From assembly GCA_944321525.1 (NCBI GenBank), contig CALULQ010000006.1:1-64000 (forward strand): 64,000 nucleotides of DNA, in the 5' to 3' direction. This document shows, in pieces, positions 42,678 to 51,554 of the stretch. The stretch is from an uncultured Paraprevotella sp. GTDB taxonomy: Bacteria > Bacteroidota > Bacteroidia > Bacteroidales > Bacteroidaceae. The stretch's first letter is position 1; every line of letters starts with the position of its first letter. The notes beneath the pieces were generated by a model, which saw only the letters and a list, made by a program, of their open reading frames with translations, made no database searches and had not been told where the DNA came from. A program made the translations under genes and the position numbers.

Positions 42678-43322
42678 TTACAGCCGCCGGAACACGTAAG
42701 TGAGCACGAAATCGGCCGACGTGGCGTAGTGCACGGGGAACATGCCGGCCTTCCCGTCCTGCAAATGGTAGAAAAGCGAGAAGTCGCCCTCGGCATCGGG
42801 ATGGGCGACCGAAGACGCGCAGCGCAAGCCTTCCACCATCAGGTCGGTGCGGAAATCAATCCCTTCCTCATCCAATATCTTGAAAACGGCTTCCTTGGCC
42901 GACCAATGGAGGAGCATCTCATAGGTGGTCTCGGCCTTTTCCTGCGGTCCTATCAGGCGGTCTTTCAACCGGACGATGCGATCGGAAAAGGCTTCGATGT
43001 CGATGCCGGCCTCATAGCTTTCGGAGAACAACACGGCCGCGTAGCCGAAAGTGTGGGAAATGGAAAGCTGCAGGCGCTTGTCGCGGAAAAACGGCCGGCC
43101 GGACAACAAGTAACCGATGGGGCGCTCTTCGCCCGTCAGGGCATACACCAGCACGCGCACGGCCAGATATTCCATGCGCCTGCGCGCCGAAGCGAAGCGC
43201 AACGCCTGCCTGCGGTGATAGTCGCCCCGCGGCAACATGCCGCACAGCTCGTCGAAAGATTCGGAGATTTTCCATATCCCTCCCCATCCTTTCCCGCACT
43301 CTATTTTCTGAAACAGCGGCAT
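42678..43322 (-). CDS. 4'-phosphopantetheinyl transferase
   Basis: A 214-residue PPTase of the Sfp/AcpT superfamily. The Mg-binding motif AGIDIEAFSDRI (about 112-123) and WSAKEAVFKIL (about 143-153) are both present, plus LSISHTFGYAAVLF. It adds the pantetheine arm to acyl carrier proteins. It follows gldE by 10 bases, an order seen widely in Bacteroidota. In this genome it may serve fatty acid ACP or secondary metabolism; that cannot be told here. Confidence 0.9.
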   Translation of the reverse strand: MPLFQKIECGKGWGGIWKISESFDELCGMLPRGDYHRRQALRFASARRRMEYLAVRVLVYALTGEERPIGYLLSGRPFFRDKRLQLSISHTFGYAAVLFSESYEAGIDIEAFSDRIVRLKDRLIGPQEKAETTYEMLLHWSAKEAVFKILDEEGIDFRTDLMVEGLRCASSVAHPDAEGDFSLFYHLQDGKAGMFPVHYATSADFVLTYVFRRL

Positions 43323-43332
43323 GGCAAAACGG

Positions 43333-44694
43333 CTAAGTATGTTCTTCTTCCGAAGGTTGCTCGTCCGGCTCCACCTTCACCTTTATCTTCAGGATGCGGC
43401 GGTTGTCCATTTCCAACACTTCGAAACTATAGTTCTTGTAGCGGATGACTTCGTGGAGCGCGGGAAACTCGCCTTTCAGTTCCAGCAACAGTCCGGCCAG
43501 CGTGTCGGCCTCGCCTTCCACCTCCTCGAAAAAGTCGTCGTCCACCTGCATGACCTTGACAAAATCCGTGAGCAGGATTTTGGCCTCGAACACATAGGTG
43601 TCGGCGTTGAGCCGCACGTATTGCCGCTCGTCGTCGTCGTATTCGTCATTGATCTCGCCCACGATTTCCTCGATAATGTCTTCCATCGTCACGATGCCCG
43701 ACGTGCCGCCGAACTCATCCACCACGATGGCAATGTGCACCTTATTCTTCTGGAAGTCGCTCAGCAGGTCATCGATTTTCTTGGTCTCGGGCACGAAATA
43801 GGGCGGGCGGATCAAGGATTGCCAACGGAAGCCCGAAGGCTTGTTCAGGTGGGGCAGCAAATCCTTGATGTAAAGGATGCCCTTGATGTTGTCGCGCGAA
43901 TCGGCATAGACCGGAATGCGCGAGTAATTGCTTTCCACGATGCACTTCAACACCTCGGGATAGGGCGTCTTCATGTCCAAGTCCACGATGTCCATGCGCG
44001 GAGTCATGATTTCCTTGGCCATCTCCCCGCCAAAGCGGATGATGCCTTCCAGCATGTTCTGCTCCTCCGCGATGTCTTTCTTATCGGTCAGTTCCAGCGC
44101 TTGCTCCAGCTCGTCCACGGAAATGGAACGGCTCTCCTTGTGCGCGACTTTCGTGGCCAGCGCCCTTGTGCGCACCAGCATGGAAGCCAGCGGCCAGAAG
44201 AGTTTCTCCAGCCCGATGAGCATGGGGGAAACCACGCGGCAGAAGCGCAAGGCATGCTGCGAGAAGTAGATTTTGGGCATGATGTCGCCCAGCAACAGAA
44301 TCAGGATGATGAGCACGACCGTGACGATGAGGAATCCCAACCAATCGTGCCCGCCGAAATCTACGGTCCTCTGGAAAAAGAAATTCAGCAACATGATGAC
44401 CGCCACGTTCGCCACATTATTGGAAATCAGCATCGTGGCGAACAGCCGCTCGGAATCGGCCTTCAGGCGGAGGATTTTCCGGTCGGACGGGCGCTTTTCT
44501 TCCTCCACCTCGTCCATGTCGGAATCCGACAAAGAGAAAAAGGCTATCTCGGACGCCGAGACGACGGCCGACAACACCAAAAACAAAACGGCCAAGACCA
44601 AGGCCACGGTGGCTCCCGTATCCGGCGGGCAGGCCTCGATATGTTTGAATAACTCTACAAACCGGGATAAAAATGAATCTGAATCCAAAACCAA
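43333..44694 (-). CDS. gldE: GldE-like CNNM/CorC transporter-type protein
   Basis: A 453-residue membrane protein. An N-terminal DUF21/CNNM membrane domain (about 25-190, with [19 protein letters not shown]) is followed by two CBS domains ([48 protein letters not shown]) and a CorC_HlyC C-domain ([17 protein letters not shown]). GldE in gliding Flavobacteria partners GldD; non-gliding Bacteroidales also carry it. The first usable codon is TTG at 44694 (another TTG is at 44688), with no ATG nearby. It sits 16 bases after ssb. Confidence 0.9.
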   Translation of the reverse strand: MVLDSDSFLSRFVELFKHIEACPPDTGATVALVLAVLFLVLSAVVSASEIAFFSLSDSDMDEVEEEKRPSDRKILRLKADSERLFATMLISNNVANVAVIMLLNFFFQRTVDFGGHDWLGFLIVTVVLIILILLLGDIMPKIYFSQHALRFCRVVSPMLIGLEKLFWPLASMLVRTRALATKVAHKESRSISVDELEQALELTDKKDIAEEQNMLEGIIRFGGEMAKEIMTPRMDIVDLDMKTPYPEVLKCIVESNYSRIPVYADSRDNIKGILYIKDLLPHLNKPSGFRWQSLIRPPYFVPETKKIDDLLSDFQKNKVHIAIVVDEFGGTSGIVTMEDIIEEIVGEINDEYDDDERQYVRLNADTYVFEAKILLTDFVKVMQVDDDFFEEVEGEADTLAGLLLELKGEFPALHEVIRYKNYSFEVLEMDNRRILKIKVKVEPDEQPSEEEHT

Positions 44695-44710
44695 TCAATT
44701 AAGTTCAACA

Positions 44711-45139
44711 TTAAAACGGCATGTCGTCCTTGCCGTTTTGTCCTTGTGCGGGCGCCACCCGTTGGGCCGCGGCCGGTGCCGGCGCGTTCTGCGCCGCACT
44801 CTGCCCCCTCGGGGTGAGCATTTCCATGTTGTCCGCGAAAATCTCCGTGATGTAGCGCTTCACGCCATTCTGGTCGTCGTAGGAGCGGCTGCGGATTTTT
44901 CCTTCGATGAAGAGCTTGTCGCCTTTGTGGACATACTTTTCCACCGTTTCGGCCAGTCCCCTCCACAGCACCACGTTGTGCCATTCCGTGCGTTCCGGCA
45001 CTTCCGTACCGTTTTGCAGCCGGTAACCCCGCTCCGAGGTGGCCAGCACCAGCGAGGCCACGGCCACGCCGTTATCCAAATATCGGACGTCGGGCTCCTT
45101 TCCCACGTTCCCTATCAACATTACTTTATTTAAAGACAT
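44711..45139 (-). CDS. ssb: Single-stranded DNA-binding protein
   Basis: A 142-residue protein that coats single-stranded DNA in replication and repair. It starts MSLNKVMLIGNVGKEPDVRYL (OB fold), has RTEWHNVVLWRGLAE and GKIRSRSYDDQNG, and ends with a Gln/Ala linker and the acidic tip DDMPF that recruits partner proteins. mutY lies on the same strand upstream, separated by palindromic repeat copy 6, so ssb has its own promoter. Confidence 0.96.
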   Translation of the reverse strand: MSLNKVMLIGNVGKEPDVRYLDNGVAVASLVLATSERGYRLQNGTEVPERTEWHNVVLWRGLAETVEKYVHKGDKLFIEGKIRSRSYDDQNGVKRYITEIFADNMEMLTPRGQSAAQNAPAPAAAQRVAPAQGQNGKDDMPF

Positions 45140-45164
45140 GCTTCTTTACGTTAAAATACCGCCC

Positions 45165-45172
45165 AAAATTAA
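45165..45172 (-). promoter_or_regulatory. -7 box TAATTTTG for ssb
   Basis: TAATTTTG on the minus strand, 26 bases before the ssb ATG. Confidence 0.6.
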
Positions 45173-45337
45173 TAAATAAAACATCTTCCACCAAGTCTGC
45201 GGGCAAAATTCCTACAAAACCGCCTCTTTTTGCGTCAAATCGAAGCGGCAAGGGCAAGGGCCGCCCCGGCGTGAAGACACACGGCCGCCACCATGCGGCC
45301 CACCATGCCCTGCGACCGGCAAAACGGACGAACGTCA

Positions 45338-45409
45338 TGCGGAGTCCCGGATTGTACTTTCCGCAAAGTACTCGAGTACTCTCCGCAGAGTACGCTGACG
45401 GACTCCGCA
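45338..45409 (-). repeat. Intergenic palindromic element, copy 6 (two-arm form)
   Basis: Core 45354-45393, CTCGAG centre, with the first arm changed to GTACTTTCCGCAAAGTAC, a perfect palindrome on its own. The GGATT end is left; GCTGACG and ACTCCGCA are right. It lies between ssb and mutY. Confidence 0.9.
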
Positions 45410-45472
45410 CCCCGGCGCAAGCCCGCGCGGCCGTCCGCCCCCGGAAACGCGGGCATTACCGCCCTCCCCCGC

Positions 45473-46549
45473 TCACGACAATCCGAAGCGCTCAAGCAAC
45501 ATGGCCACCAGCCTCGGGAAGGCGAAACCGGAAAGCTCCCCTGCCTTTGCCCAATGCACTTCGCGGCCGAAATCCGCCGGTTTGTCCGGCATTTCCAGTT
45601 TGTAGAAGTCGCAAATCAAGGTGCGGTGGGTCAGTTGGTGGCGCACCCCGGTGCACAACAACGTCTTCTTCGTGCAGGCATCCCTGACGGACGGCGGCAC
45701 GAGGTCGCTGTCCAACACGGTCCCCGGCTCACAAGGTTCCGCCGTCTCCACCAGGAAAGGCTCATACAGCCCCTTCCAGATGTCGTCGGCCTCCCTCCTG
45801 AAGAGGGCCACTTCGCCGCCCGCCTGTATATACATATAATGTAAGTAGCGCTCCGTCACGCGCAGCGCCTTCGATTTCACCGGCAAGTCCTGCACTTTCC
45901 CGTCGCGGAAGGCCAGGCAACTTTCGCACAGCGGGCATTGCCCGCATTTCGGCCCCTTGGGCACGCACTGCATGGCGCCGAAGTCCATCACGGCTTGGTT
46001 GTAGTCGGCCACGTACTTGTCGGCAGGCAGCAACTCCTCGGCCAGACGGGCAAAATACTTTTTCCCCTGCCCCGTGTCGATGGGACTGTCCACCCCGAAA
46101 TAGCGTGCCAACACGCGGTAGACATTCCCGTCCACCACGGCATGGCGCAGCCCGAAGGCGAAGGACGCTATGGCGGCGGCCGTATAGTCGCCCACTCCCT
46201 TCAGCCGGCGGATGCCCTCGTAAGTCCGCGGGAAGCCTCCGCCCTCCACCACCTGCCGCGCAGCCGCGTGCAAGTTCCTGGCCCGGGAATAATATCCCAG
46301 CCCTTGCCAGCACTTCAGCACCTCGTCTTCCGACGCCGCGGCCAAGTCCTCCACCCTGGGAAAGCGCTCCATGAAGCGCAAGAAATAGTCATGCCCCTGG
46401 CTGACCCTCGTCTGCTGGAGGATGATTTCCGACACCCATATCTTATAAGGATCGCCCACGCCCCTCCAGGGCAAATCGCGTCTGTTTTCATTATACCATG
46501 CGAGCAACAATGCCGCAAACCTATCCTCGTAGTTATTCAGTTTTACCAT
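45473..46549 (-). CDS. mutY: A/G-specific adenine glycosylase
   Basis: A 358-residue repair enzyme that removes adenine opposite 8-oxoguanine. The catalytic Glu is in VSEIILQQTRV, the helix-hairpin-helix is LKGVGDYTAAAIASFAFG and the catalytic Asp is in AVVDGNVYRV. The iron-sulfur Cys set C-X6-C-X2-C-X5-C is in CVPKGPKCGQCPLCESC. A C-terminal MutT-like domain follows (RYLHYMYIQAGGEVALFRRE). All key residues are intact. HU lies divergently upstream. Confidence 0.96.
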   Translation of the reverse strand: MVKLNNYEDRFAALLLAWYNENRRDLPWRGVGDPYKIWVSEIILQQTRVSQGHDYFLRFMERFPRVEDLAAASEDEVLKCWQGLGYYSRARNLHAAARQVVEGGGFPRTYEGIRRLKGVGDYTAAAIASFAFGLRHAVVDGNVYRVLARYFGVDSPIDTGQGKKYFARLAEELLPADKYVADYNQAVMDFGAMQCVPKGPKCGQCPLCESCLAFRDGKVQDLPVKSKALRVTERYLHYMYIQAGGEVALFRREADDIWKGLYEPFLVETAEPCEPGTVLDSDLVPPSVRDACTKKTLLCTGVRHQLTHRTLICDFYKLEMPDKPADFGREVHWAKAGELSGFAFPRLVAMLLERFGLS

Positions 46550-46570
46550 TCCCTAAGCCTAAAAAACGAT

Positions 46571-46578
46571 GCAAAATT
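46571..46578 (-). promoter_or_regulatory. -7 box TAATTTTG for mutY
   Basis: TAATTTTG on the minus strand, 22 bases before the mutY ATG. Confidence 0.6.
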
Positions 46579-46654
46579 AGCGGTTTCCCACCGCATGACG
46601 GCAAAAAAACGAGTTTTTTTCAGAGATATATTTTCTATCCTAACCAAAAAGCTA

Positions 46655-46662
46655 TATATTTG
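46655..46662 (+). promoter_or_regulatory. -7 box TATATTTG for the HU gene
   Basis: TATATTTG, an exact consensus match, lies 54 bases before the ATG at 46716. About 77 bases separate it from the divergent mutY box. Confidence 0.65.
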
Positions 46663-46715
46663 CATTCCAAAAAATTAGGATTTAGGCTATTACAAACATT
46701 TATTTTTACAGAAAG

Positions 46716-46994
46716 ATGACAAAAGCAGAAATTGTAAACGAGATTTCCAAAAAGACGGGCATCGACAAGACCACCGTGCTGACCACCGTAGAAGCCTTTA
46801 TGGAATCAGTGAAGGAATCTTTGATTCAAAAGGAGGACAACGTGTACCTTCGCGGCTTCGGAAGTTTCATTCTTAAGAAACGTGCCAAGAAGACGGCGCG
46901 CAACATCTCTAAGAATACGACGATCATCATCGACGAGCACAACATCCCGGCCTTCAAGCCTGCCAAGGTGTTCATCGACGCCATCAAGAAGTGA
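46716..46994 (+). CDS. HU-family DNA-binding protein
   Basis: A 92-residue nucleoid protein. The sequence MTKAEIVNEISKKTGIDKTTVLTTVEAFMESVKESL is the dimerisation core, and LRGFGSFILKKRAKKTARNISKNTTIIIDEHNIPAFKPAKVF is the beta-arm region with the usual Pro near its tip. Histone-like HU/IHF proteins bend DNA. Length is normal. It is in one transcription unit, or close, with the 29-residue basic protein 55 bases later. Confidence 0.95.
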   Translation: MTKAEIVNEISKKTGIDKTTVLTTVEAFMESVKESLIQKEDNVYLRGFGSFILKKRAKKTARNISKNTTIIIDEHNIPAFKPAKVFIDAIKK

Positions 46995-47049
46995 GAATTC
47001 CTCAATTCAGATAAAGGACAGATTTATTAACTCATAAAATTTTAAAATT

Positions 47050-47139
47050 ATGCCAAGCGGAAAGAAAAAGAAAAGACACAAGATGGCTACACACAAACGT
47101 AAAAAAAGACTGAGAAAGAACAGACATAAGAGCAAGTAG
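47050..47139 (+). CDS. 29-residue basic protein (AURKAIP1/COX24-like)
   Basis: Twenty-nine codons: MPSGKKKKRHKMATHKRKKRLRKN and a further Arg/His/Lys tail ending in TAG at 47137. The sequence is almost entirely Lys, Arg and His, with the MATHKRKKRLRK core typical of the AURKAIP1/COX24 C-terminal domain found in Bacteroidota and linked to small ribosomal proteins. It is below most gene-finding length cutoffs. It lies between HU and rng, so a ribosomal or RNA-binding role is plausible but inferred. Confidence 0.8.
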   Translation: MPSGKKKKRHKMATHKRKKRLRKNRHKSK

Positions 47140-47170
47140 CCAACGCTTGTCTGTAGTGAAAAAGGGATTA

Positions 47171-47219
47171 AAGAACAAACTTGGACGGGCTCGTTGCAGG
47201 CGCCGGCAAGTTTGTTCTT
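47171..47219 (+). terminator. Long-loop hairpin in the rng leader
   Basis: Perfect 13-bp arms AAGAACAAACTTG (47171-47183) and CAAGTTTGTTCTT (47207-47219) around a 23-base GC-rich loop, then TTGTATAATGG. It is 40 bases before the rng ATG. It may terminate the small-gene transcript or act as a control structure in the rng leader. Confidence 0.55.
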
Positions 47220-47259
47220 TGTATAATGGCTTTAAGAATCAAACAGTAAAATTAAAGGA

Positions 47260-48837
47260 ATGACAAGCGAAGTAATTGTAGATGTCCAGCCCAAAGAAAT
47301 CTCCATCGCATTGTTAGAGGACAAAAGGCTCGTGGAATTTCAAAAGGAAGGCCGTTCCGCATCTTTTGTTGTGGGCAACATATACCTGGCAAAGGTGAGG
47401 AAACTGATGCCGGGGCTGAACGCATGCTTTGTGAATGTAGGCTACGAACGCGACGCTTTCTTGCATTACCTTGATCTTGGCCCCAAATTCAACTCTTATA
47501 CAAAATACCTCAAACAAGTAACCAGCGACAAGAAGAAGCTGTACCCCATTGCAAAGGCATCCAACCTGCCCGACCTGGAAAAAGACGGGAGCGTACAGAA
47601 CACGCTCCAACCCGGCCAGGAGATATTGGTACAGATTGTCAAAGAACCCATTTCGACCAAGGGCCCGCGCCTGACGTGCGAACTGTCGTTCCCCGGACGC
47701 TTTCTGGTACTCATGCCCTTCCAGGACAAAGTATCCGTTTCTTCCAAAATCAAATCGTCCGAGGAGCGCGCACGGCTGAAGCAGCTCATCCAGAGCATCA
47801 AGCCAAAGAATTTCGGTGTCATCGTGCGCACGGTGGCCGAAGGGAAACGCGTGGCCGAGCTCGACTCCGAGCTCAAGGTCTTGCTCAAAAGGTGCGAAGA
47901 CACCTTCACCAAGGCGCAAAAAGCCAGCAAACTGCCGGCGCTGGTCTTCGAAGAAACCAGCCGCACGGTGGCCATGCTGCGGGATTTGTTCAACCCCTCG
48001 TATGAAAACATCTACATCAACGACACGGACATTTTCAACGAGGTGAGAGACTACGTGACGCTGATAGCACCGGAAAGCGCGGGCATCGTAAAGCAGTACA
48101 CGGGCAAGCTCCCCATCTTTGACAACTTTGACGTAACCAAGCAAATCAAGTCTTCGTTCGGCAAGACGGTATCCTATAAGCACGGCGCTTATCTGATTAT
48201 CGAACACACGGAGGCACTGCATGTCGTGGACGTGAACAGCGGCAACCGCTCCAAATCGAAAGACGGCCAGGAAGCCAACGCCTTGGACGTCAACCTGGGG
48301 GCGGCCGACGAACTGGCCCGCCAACTGAGGTTGCGCGACATGGGAGGTATTATTGTAGTGGACTTCATCGACATGAACCTGGCGGAAGACCGGCAAAAGC
48401 TGTATGAACGCATGTGCGAGAACATGAAGAAAGACCGCGCACGCCACAACATCCTTCCGCTGAGCAAATTCGGCCTGATGCAAATCACGCGCCAGCGCGT
48501 GCGGCCGGTGATGGATGTCAACGTGGACGAAGTCTGCCCCACCTGCTTCGGTAAAGGCACCGTCAAGTCCAGTTTCCTCTTTACCGATGTCCTGGAAGGG
48601 AAGATACGCACATTGGCCAACAAGTTAAGCATAAGAAACTTCACGCTCCATGTCCACCCCTACGTGGCCGCCTACATCAACCAGGGAATTGTCTCCCTGA
48701 AGCGTAAATGGCAAATCAAATACGGGTTCGGACTGAAAGTCATACCCAGCCAGAAACTGGGATTCCTGCAATATGAGTTCTACGACAAGAACGGGCAGGA
48801 AATCGACATGAAGGAAGAAATAGAAATCAAACACTAA
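47260..48837 (+). CDS. rng: Ribonuclease G/E family endonuclease
   Basis: A 525-residue RNase. The N-terminal S1-like domain has SFVVGNIYLAKVRKLMPGLNACFVNVG; the catalytic Asp residues are in HVVDVNSGNRS and GGIIVVDFIDMN; the Zn-link is DEVCPTCFGKG. It lacks the long C-terminal scaffold of RNase E, so the RNase G form fits. It processes rRNA and decays mRNA in the cytoplasm. A hairpin sits in its leader, which could allow self-control. Confidence 0.95.
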   Translation: MTSEVIVDVQPKEISIALLEDKRLVEFQKEGRSASFVVGNIYLAKVRKLMPGLNACFVNVGYERDAFLHYLDLGPKFNSYTKYLKQVTSDKKKLYPIAKASNLPDLEKDGSVQNTLQPGQEILVQIVKEPISTKGPRLTCELSFPGRFLVLMPFQDKVSVSSKIKSSEERARLKQLIQSIKPKNFGVIVRTVAEGKRVAELDSELKVLLKRCEDTFTKAQKASKLPALVFEETSRTVAMLRDLFNPSYENIYINDTDIFNEVRDYVTLIAPESAGIVKQYTGKLPIFDNFDVTKQIKSSFGKTVSYKHGAYLIIEHTEALHVVDVNSGNRSKSKDGQEANALDVNLGAADELARQLRLRDMGGIIVVDFIDMNLAEDRQKLYERMCENMKKDRARHNILPLSKFGLMQITRQRVRPVMDVNVDEVCPTCFGKGTVKSSFLFTDVLEGKIRTLANKLSIRNFTLHVHPYVAAYINQGIVSLKRKWQIKYGFGLKVIPSQKLGFLQYEFYDKNGQEIDMKEEIEIKH

Positions 48838-48842
48838 CCACG

Positions 48843-48881
48843 AGAAAGGTTGTCCGGCACATCGCGCCTGGCAACCTTTCT
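48843..48881 (+). terminator. rng terminator
   Basis: AGAAAGGTTG (48843-48852) pairs with CAACCTTTCT (48872-48881), followed by TTGTTTCT. It lies 6 bases after the rng stop. Confidence 0.7.
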
Positions 48882-49007
48882 TGTTTCTACCTATATAATA
48901 ATAGGTGTTACGGCCGCCCCGGCAGAGAAATGATGGACGGTGTGCGGACACAGAGGAAAATCCGGGACGAAAAACAGGTTAAAACGGACACTCGCCCGCG
49001 CTACCTA

Positions 49008-49052
49008 TTAACGTATATTAAAACCAACAACGCTTTTGATAATATACGTTAA
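49008..49052. promoter_or_regulatory. Perfect 13-bp inverted repeat upstream of first FAS1 gene
   Basis: TTAACGTATATTA (49008-49020) and TAATATACGTTAA (49040-49052), 19 bases apart, in an AT-rich island of a GC-rich genome. The right arm ends 28 bases before the -7 box, so the repeat lies in the upstream activator or operator zone. Confidence 0.65.
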
Positions 49053-49058
49053 CAGAAT

Positions 49059-49088
49059 GGGGGGGGTGAGAAAGATGTTATATATTTG
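49059..49088 (+). promoter_or_regulatory. FAS1-1 promoter with a G8 tract in the spacer
   Basis: TATATTTG is at 49081-49088. Eight G (49059-49066) start about 22 bases upstream, where the -33 box and spacer should be; the preceding AATG is the only TTTG-like stretch. Length change in the tract would move the -33 against the -7 box. Confidence 0.55.
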
Positions 49089-49131
49089 CAATCACTATTA
49101 TTAATTTAACACATACCATAAAAAACGTATT

Positions 49132-51318
49132 ATGAAGAAGCGTTTTAAGTCCCTGATGGCTATCGGGACTGTCGCATGTCTGTCTGCACAGATGGCCATG
49201 CTCCCGAGCTGTAACGACGATTTGCCGGCGGAAAGTTATTATACTTTCACGGGCGAACTGATGAGTGACTTCCTGAAGACGAAGGAAGATTTTAGTTTGT
49301 TCTCACGCATAGTGGAGCGCGCCGGGTGGATGGACCTCCTCTCCAGCCGCGGCTCACGCACCCTCTTCCCGCCCACCAACGCAGGCGTGGAGGCTTTCCT
49401 GAAGCAGTATGGCTATGCCTCTGTGGAAGACATTCCCGTGTCTTACTGCGACACGCTGGTGAGGGCCGCCATGATAGAAAACGCCATCGTATATACGTAT
49501 AACCTGGCAGAAACCACACAGGAGAAGAACGGCTTGGACTTGCCCTTGGTGCTGCAGACCAACGGCGACACCGTGGATGCCGACGGCATGACGCTGACAG
49601 TCATCAACCGCCGCGCAGCCGTCATCAACGCCTTGAAGAACGATTCGGTGGAAAACGGTGTGGTCCACCCCGTAGACCAAGTGATTCTCCCGAGCACCAC
49701 GCTGGGTTCCGCCCTCTTTGACGAAAACCACGAGGGATTCACCATCTATTATGAAGCCCTCCGCCGCACCGGCCTGCTGGACTCCCTCTACCAGTATCGC
49801 GACGACGAATATGAGGTGGAGAAAGAACAGTATGCGGAATTCATGCCCAACCTCAAGCCGGGTAACTACACCTACATGGCCAAGCGCCCCGACCACCGCT
49901 ACAGCGGCTTCACGCTCTTCATCGTGCCCGACAAGGTGCTTTATGAGAAATACAGCAACCTCTTCAACGAGGGCATGACCATGGACGAGAAGATAAATGC
50001 CTTGTACGAACTGGCGGCAGAGAAGTATAAAGACAACGAGTCGGCAGCCATCTTCGGCTTGGACCAGGTGGACCCGAACGACCCGCAGGGGCGCACCTAC
50101 AAAGAACTGTATTGGAACAACACCAGCCTGACGAGCCGCCACAACCCGCTGAACATTTTCCTCTCCTACCACATTCTGGACCGCATGTTCGCCAGCACGG
50201 ACAAGCTCGTCAACTGTTGGGGCGTGAACACGGCTTACCTCACGCCGCACGAGTGGATCGGCACTTACCTCGACTTCTCCACCATGAAGCTGGAGCGCGT
50301 GTACTCTTCTGTGGATCCCCTCGTACACTCGGGCGACTACTACATCAACCACAGCGAGGCCACGGTCTACAACGACCATAACCGCGTGCCCGGCGCACGC
50401 CTGACGGTGCCCGACGCCGAAAACTTCTCGCTCAACGTGGCCTATTACTACGTGGACGACGTGCTGGCCTACGACCAGACGATGCGCAACAACGTGATGC
50501 ACACCCGCCTGCGCATGGACTTCGTCACCCTCTGGCCCGAACTGACGAACAACGACATGCGCCTGAACGGCGACCCGAGACAGGGATACGAGGAGGCGGC
50601 CGACAACACGGAGAACGGCGGAAATTCCGGCGGCTTCAACTACTACCTCCCGATGGGCTACCTCGATGGCGTGACCTACTCCGAAACGTCCGTCTTCATG
50701 GTGCAGCGCCCCAAGCTGCGCTGGTGGAGCTGGGGCGGCGACGAAATCGACGTGCTGGGCACGAGCTACGACCTGACCTTCGAGTTGCCCGACGTTCCTC
50801 CCGGCACGTATGAGCTCCGCATTGGTTATCCCGGCGGCGTGGGCAACCGCGGCATCGCCCAGGTCTACCTCGACGGCGTGCCCCAAGGCCTTCCCATCGA
50901 CATGCGCTTCTCGGCCAACGACAGCCGCGTGGCCGGACTCTACAACGGCGGTTCGGGCTGGCGCAACAAGGACGAGAACGCCAACGGCATCTACACCACC
51001 GAAGAGCTGGAAGAGAACGCGCGCATCATGAAGAACAATGGTTACTACAGTGCCGGAAAGAGCATGGTGTCCTACGACCACGGCACCATCCCGCAGCAAC
51101 CCGAATATTCGCCCACGTTCTGCACCCCGTTGTACAACATCGCTTCCTGCATCCGCCGCAAGGTGTGCGACGTGGTGGTTGAACCTCACGAGAAACACAC
51201 CGTGCGCTTCCGCTCCGTATGGGCCGGCGACGGCAACGCCGTCTTCGTGCTCGAATACATGGAGCTGGTGCCCATCAGCATCTGCGGTGCCGGTGGTCTG
51301 GGCGAAGACCTATATTAA
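49132..51318 (+). CDS. Fasciclin (FAS1)-domain lipoprotein 1
   Basis: A 728-residue surface lipoprotein with lipobox AMLPSCNDD. FAS1 domain 1 spans about 45-190 (GSRTLFPPTNAGVEAFLKQYG; ENGVVHPVDQVILP) and domain 2 about 200-480 (RYSGFTLFIVPDKVLYEKY; LSYHILDRMFAS). A C-terminal beta-sandwich with LPDVPPGTYELRIGY ends in ICGAGGLGEDLY. FAS1 domains mediate adhesion or bind carbohydrate; in Bacteroidota such proteins often accompany SusC/SusD, but no Sus genes are here. It is the most divergent of three tandem copies and has its own promoter and terminator. Confidence 0.88.
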   Translation: MKKRFKSLMAIGTVACLSAQMAMLPSCNDDLPAESYYTFTGELMSDFLKTKEDFSLFSRIVERAGWMDLLSSRGSRTLFPPTNAGVEAFLKQYGYASVEDIPVSYCDTLVRAAMIENAIVYTYNLAETTQEKNGLDLPLVLQTNGDTVDADGMTLTVINRRAAVINALKNDSVENGVVHPVDQVILPSTTLGSALFDENHEGFTIYYEALRRTGLLDSLYQYRDDEYEVEKEQYAEFMPNLKPGNYTYMAKRPDHRYSGFTLFIVPDKVLYEKYSNLFNEGMTMDEKINALYELAAEKYKDNESAAIFGLDQVDPNDPQGRTYKELYWNNTSLTSRHNPLNIFLSYHILDRMFASTDKLVNCWGVNTAYLTPHEWIGTYLDFSTMKLERVYSSVDPLVHSGDYYINHSEATVYNDHNRVPGARLTVPDAENFSLNVAYYYVDDVLAYDQTMRNNVMHTRLRMDFVTLWPELTNNDMRLNGDPRQGYEEAADNTENGGNSGGFNYYLPMGYLDGVTYSETSVFMVQRPKLRWWSWGGDEIDVLGTSYDLTFELPDVPPGTYELRIGYPGGVGNRGIAQVYLDGVPQGLPIDMRFSANDSRVAGLYNGGSGWRNKDENANGIYTTEELEENARIMKNNGYYSAGKSMVSYDHGTIPQQPEYSPTFCTPLYNIASCIRRKVCDVVVEPHEKHTVRFRSVWAGDGNAVFVLEYMELVPISICGAGGLGEDLY

Positions 51319-51365
51319 TAAGGTATAGCCGGCCGGCTTCGTCCGCAAAGCGGCCGCCCGCTTTC

Positions 51366-51417
51366 GCGCCCTTGGAAAGCTTCCCCCTGCGGGAAGTCTT
51401 CCAAGGGCGCTTTTTTT
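51366..51417 (+). terminator. Terminator after FAS1-1
   Basis: GCGCCCTTGGAA...CTTCCC pairs with GGGAAG...TTCCAAGGGCGC (51366-51410), with one bulge, followed by seven T. A strong intrinsic terminator 48 bases after the stop. Confidence 0.92.
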
Positions 51418-51554
51418 ATGCTTCCGCCACCTGCCGGCCTCCGCCCGGCGAATAATCTCCTATTCTCCCAATTGCCGTCCTCCTTGAAGCCGGCAATCCG
51501 ATGGATGAAGAGCGCAGGAACGCATCCGAGATTGCCCGATGCACAGCGAAGACT

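Noticed and set aside
49354..51198. Long minus-strand open frame opposite FAS1-1 (about 610 residues)
   Set aside because: Val/His-rich antisense shadow of the FAS1 gene; the same kind of frame appears opposite FAS1-2 and FAS1-3.
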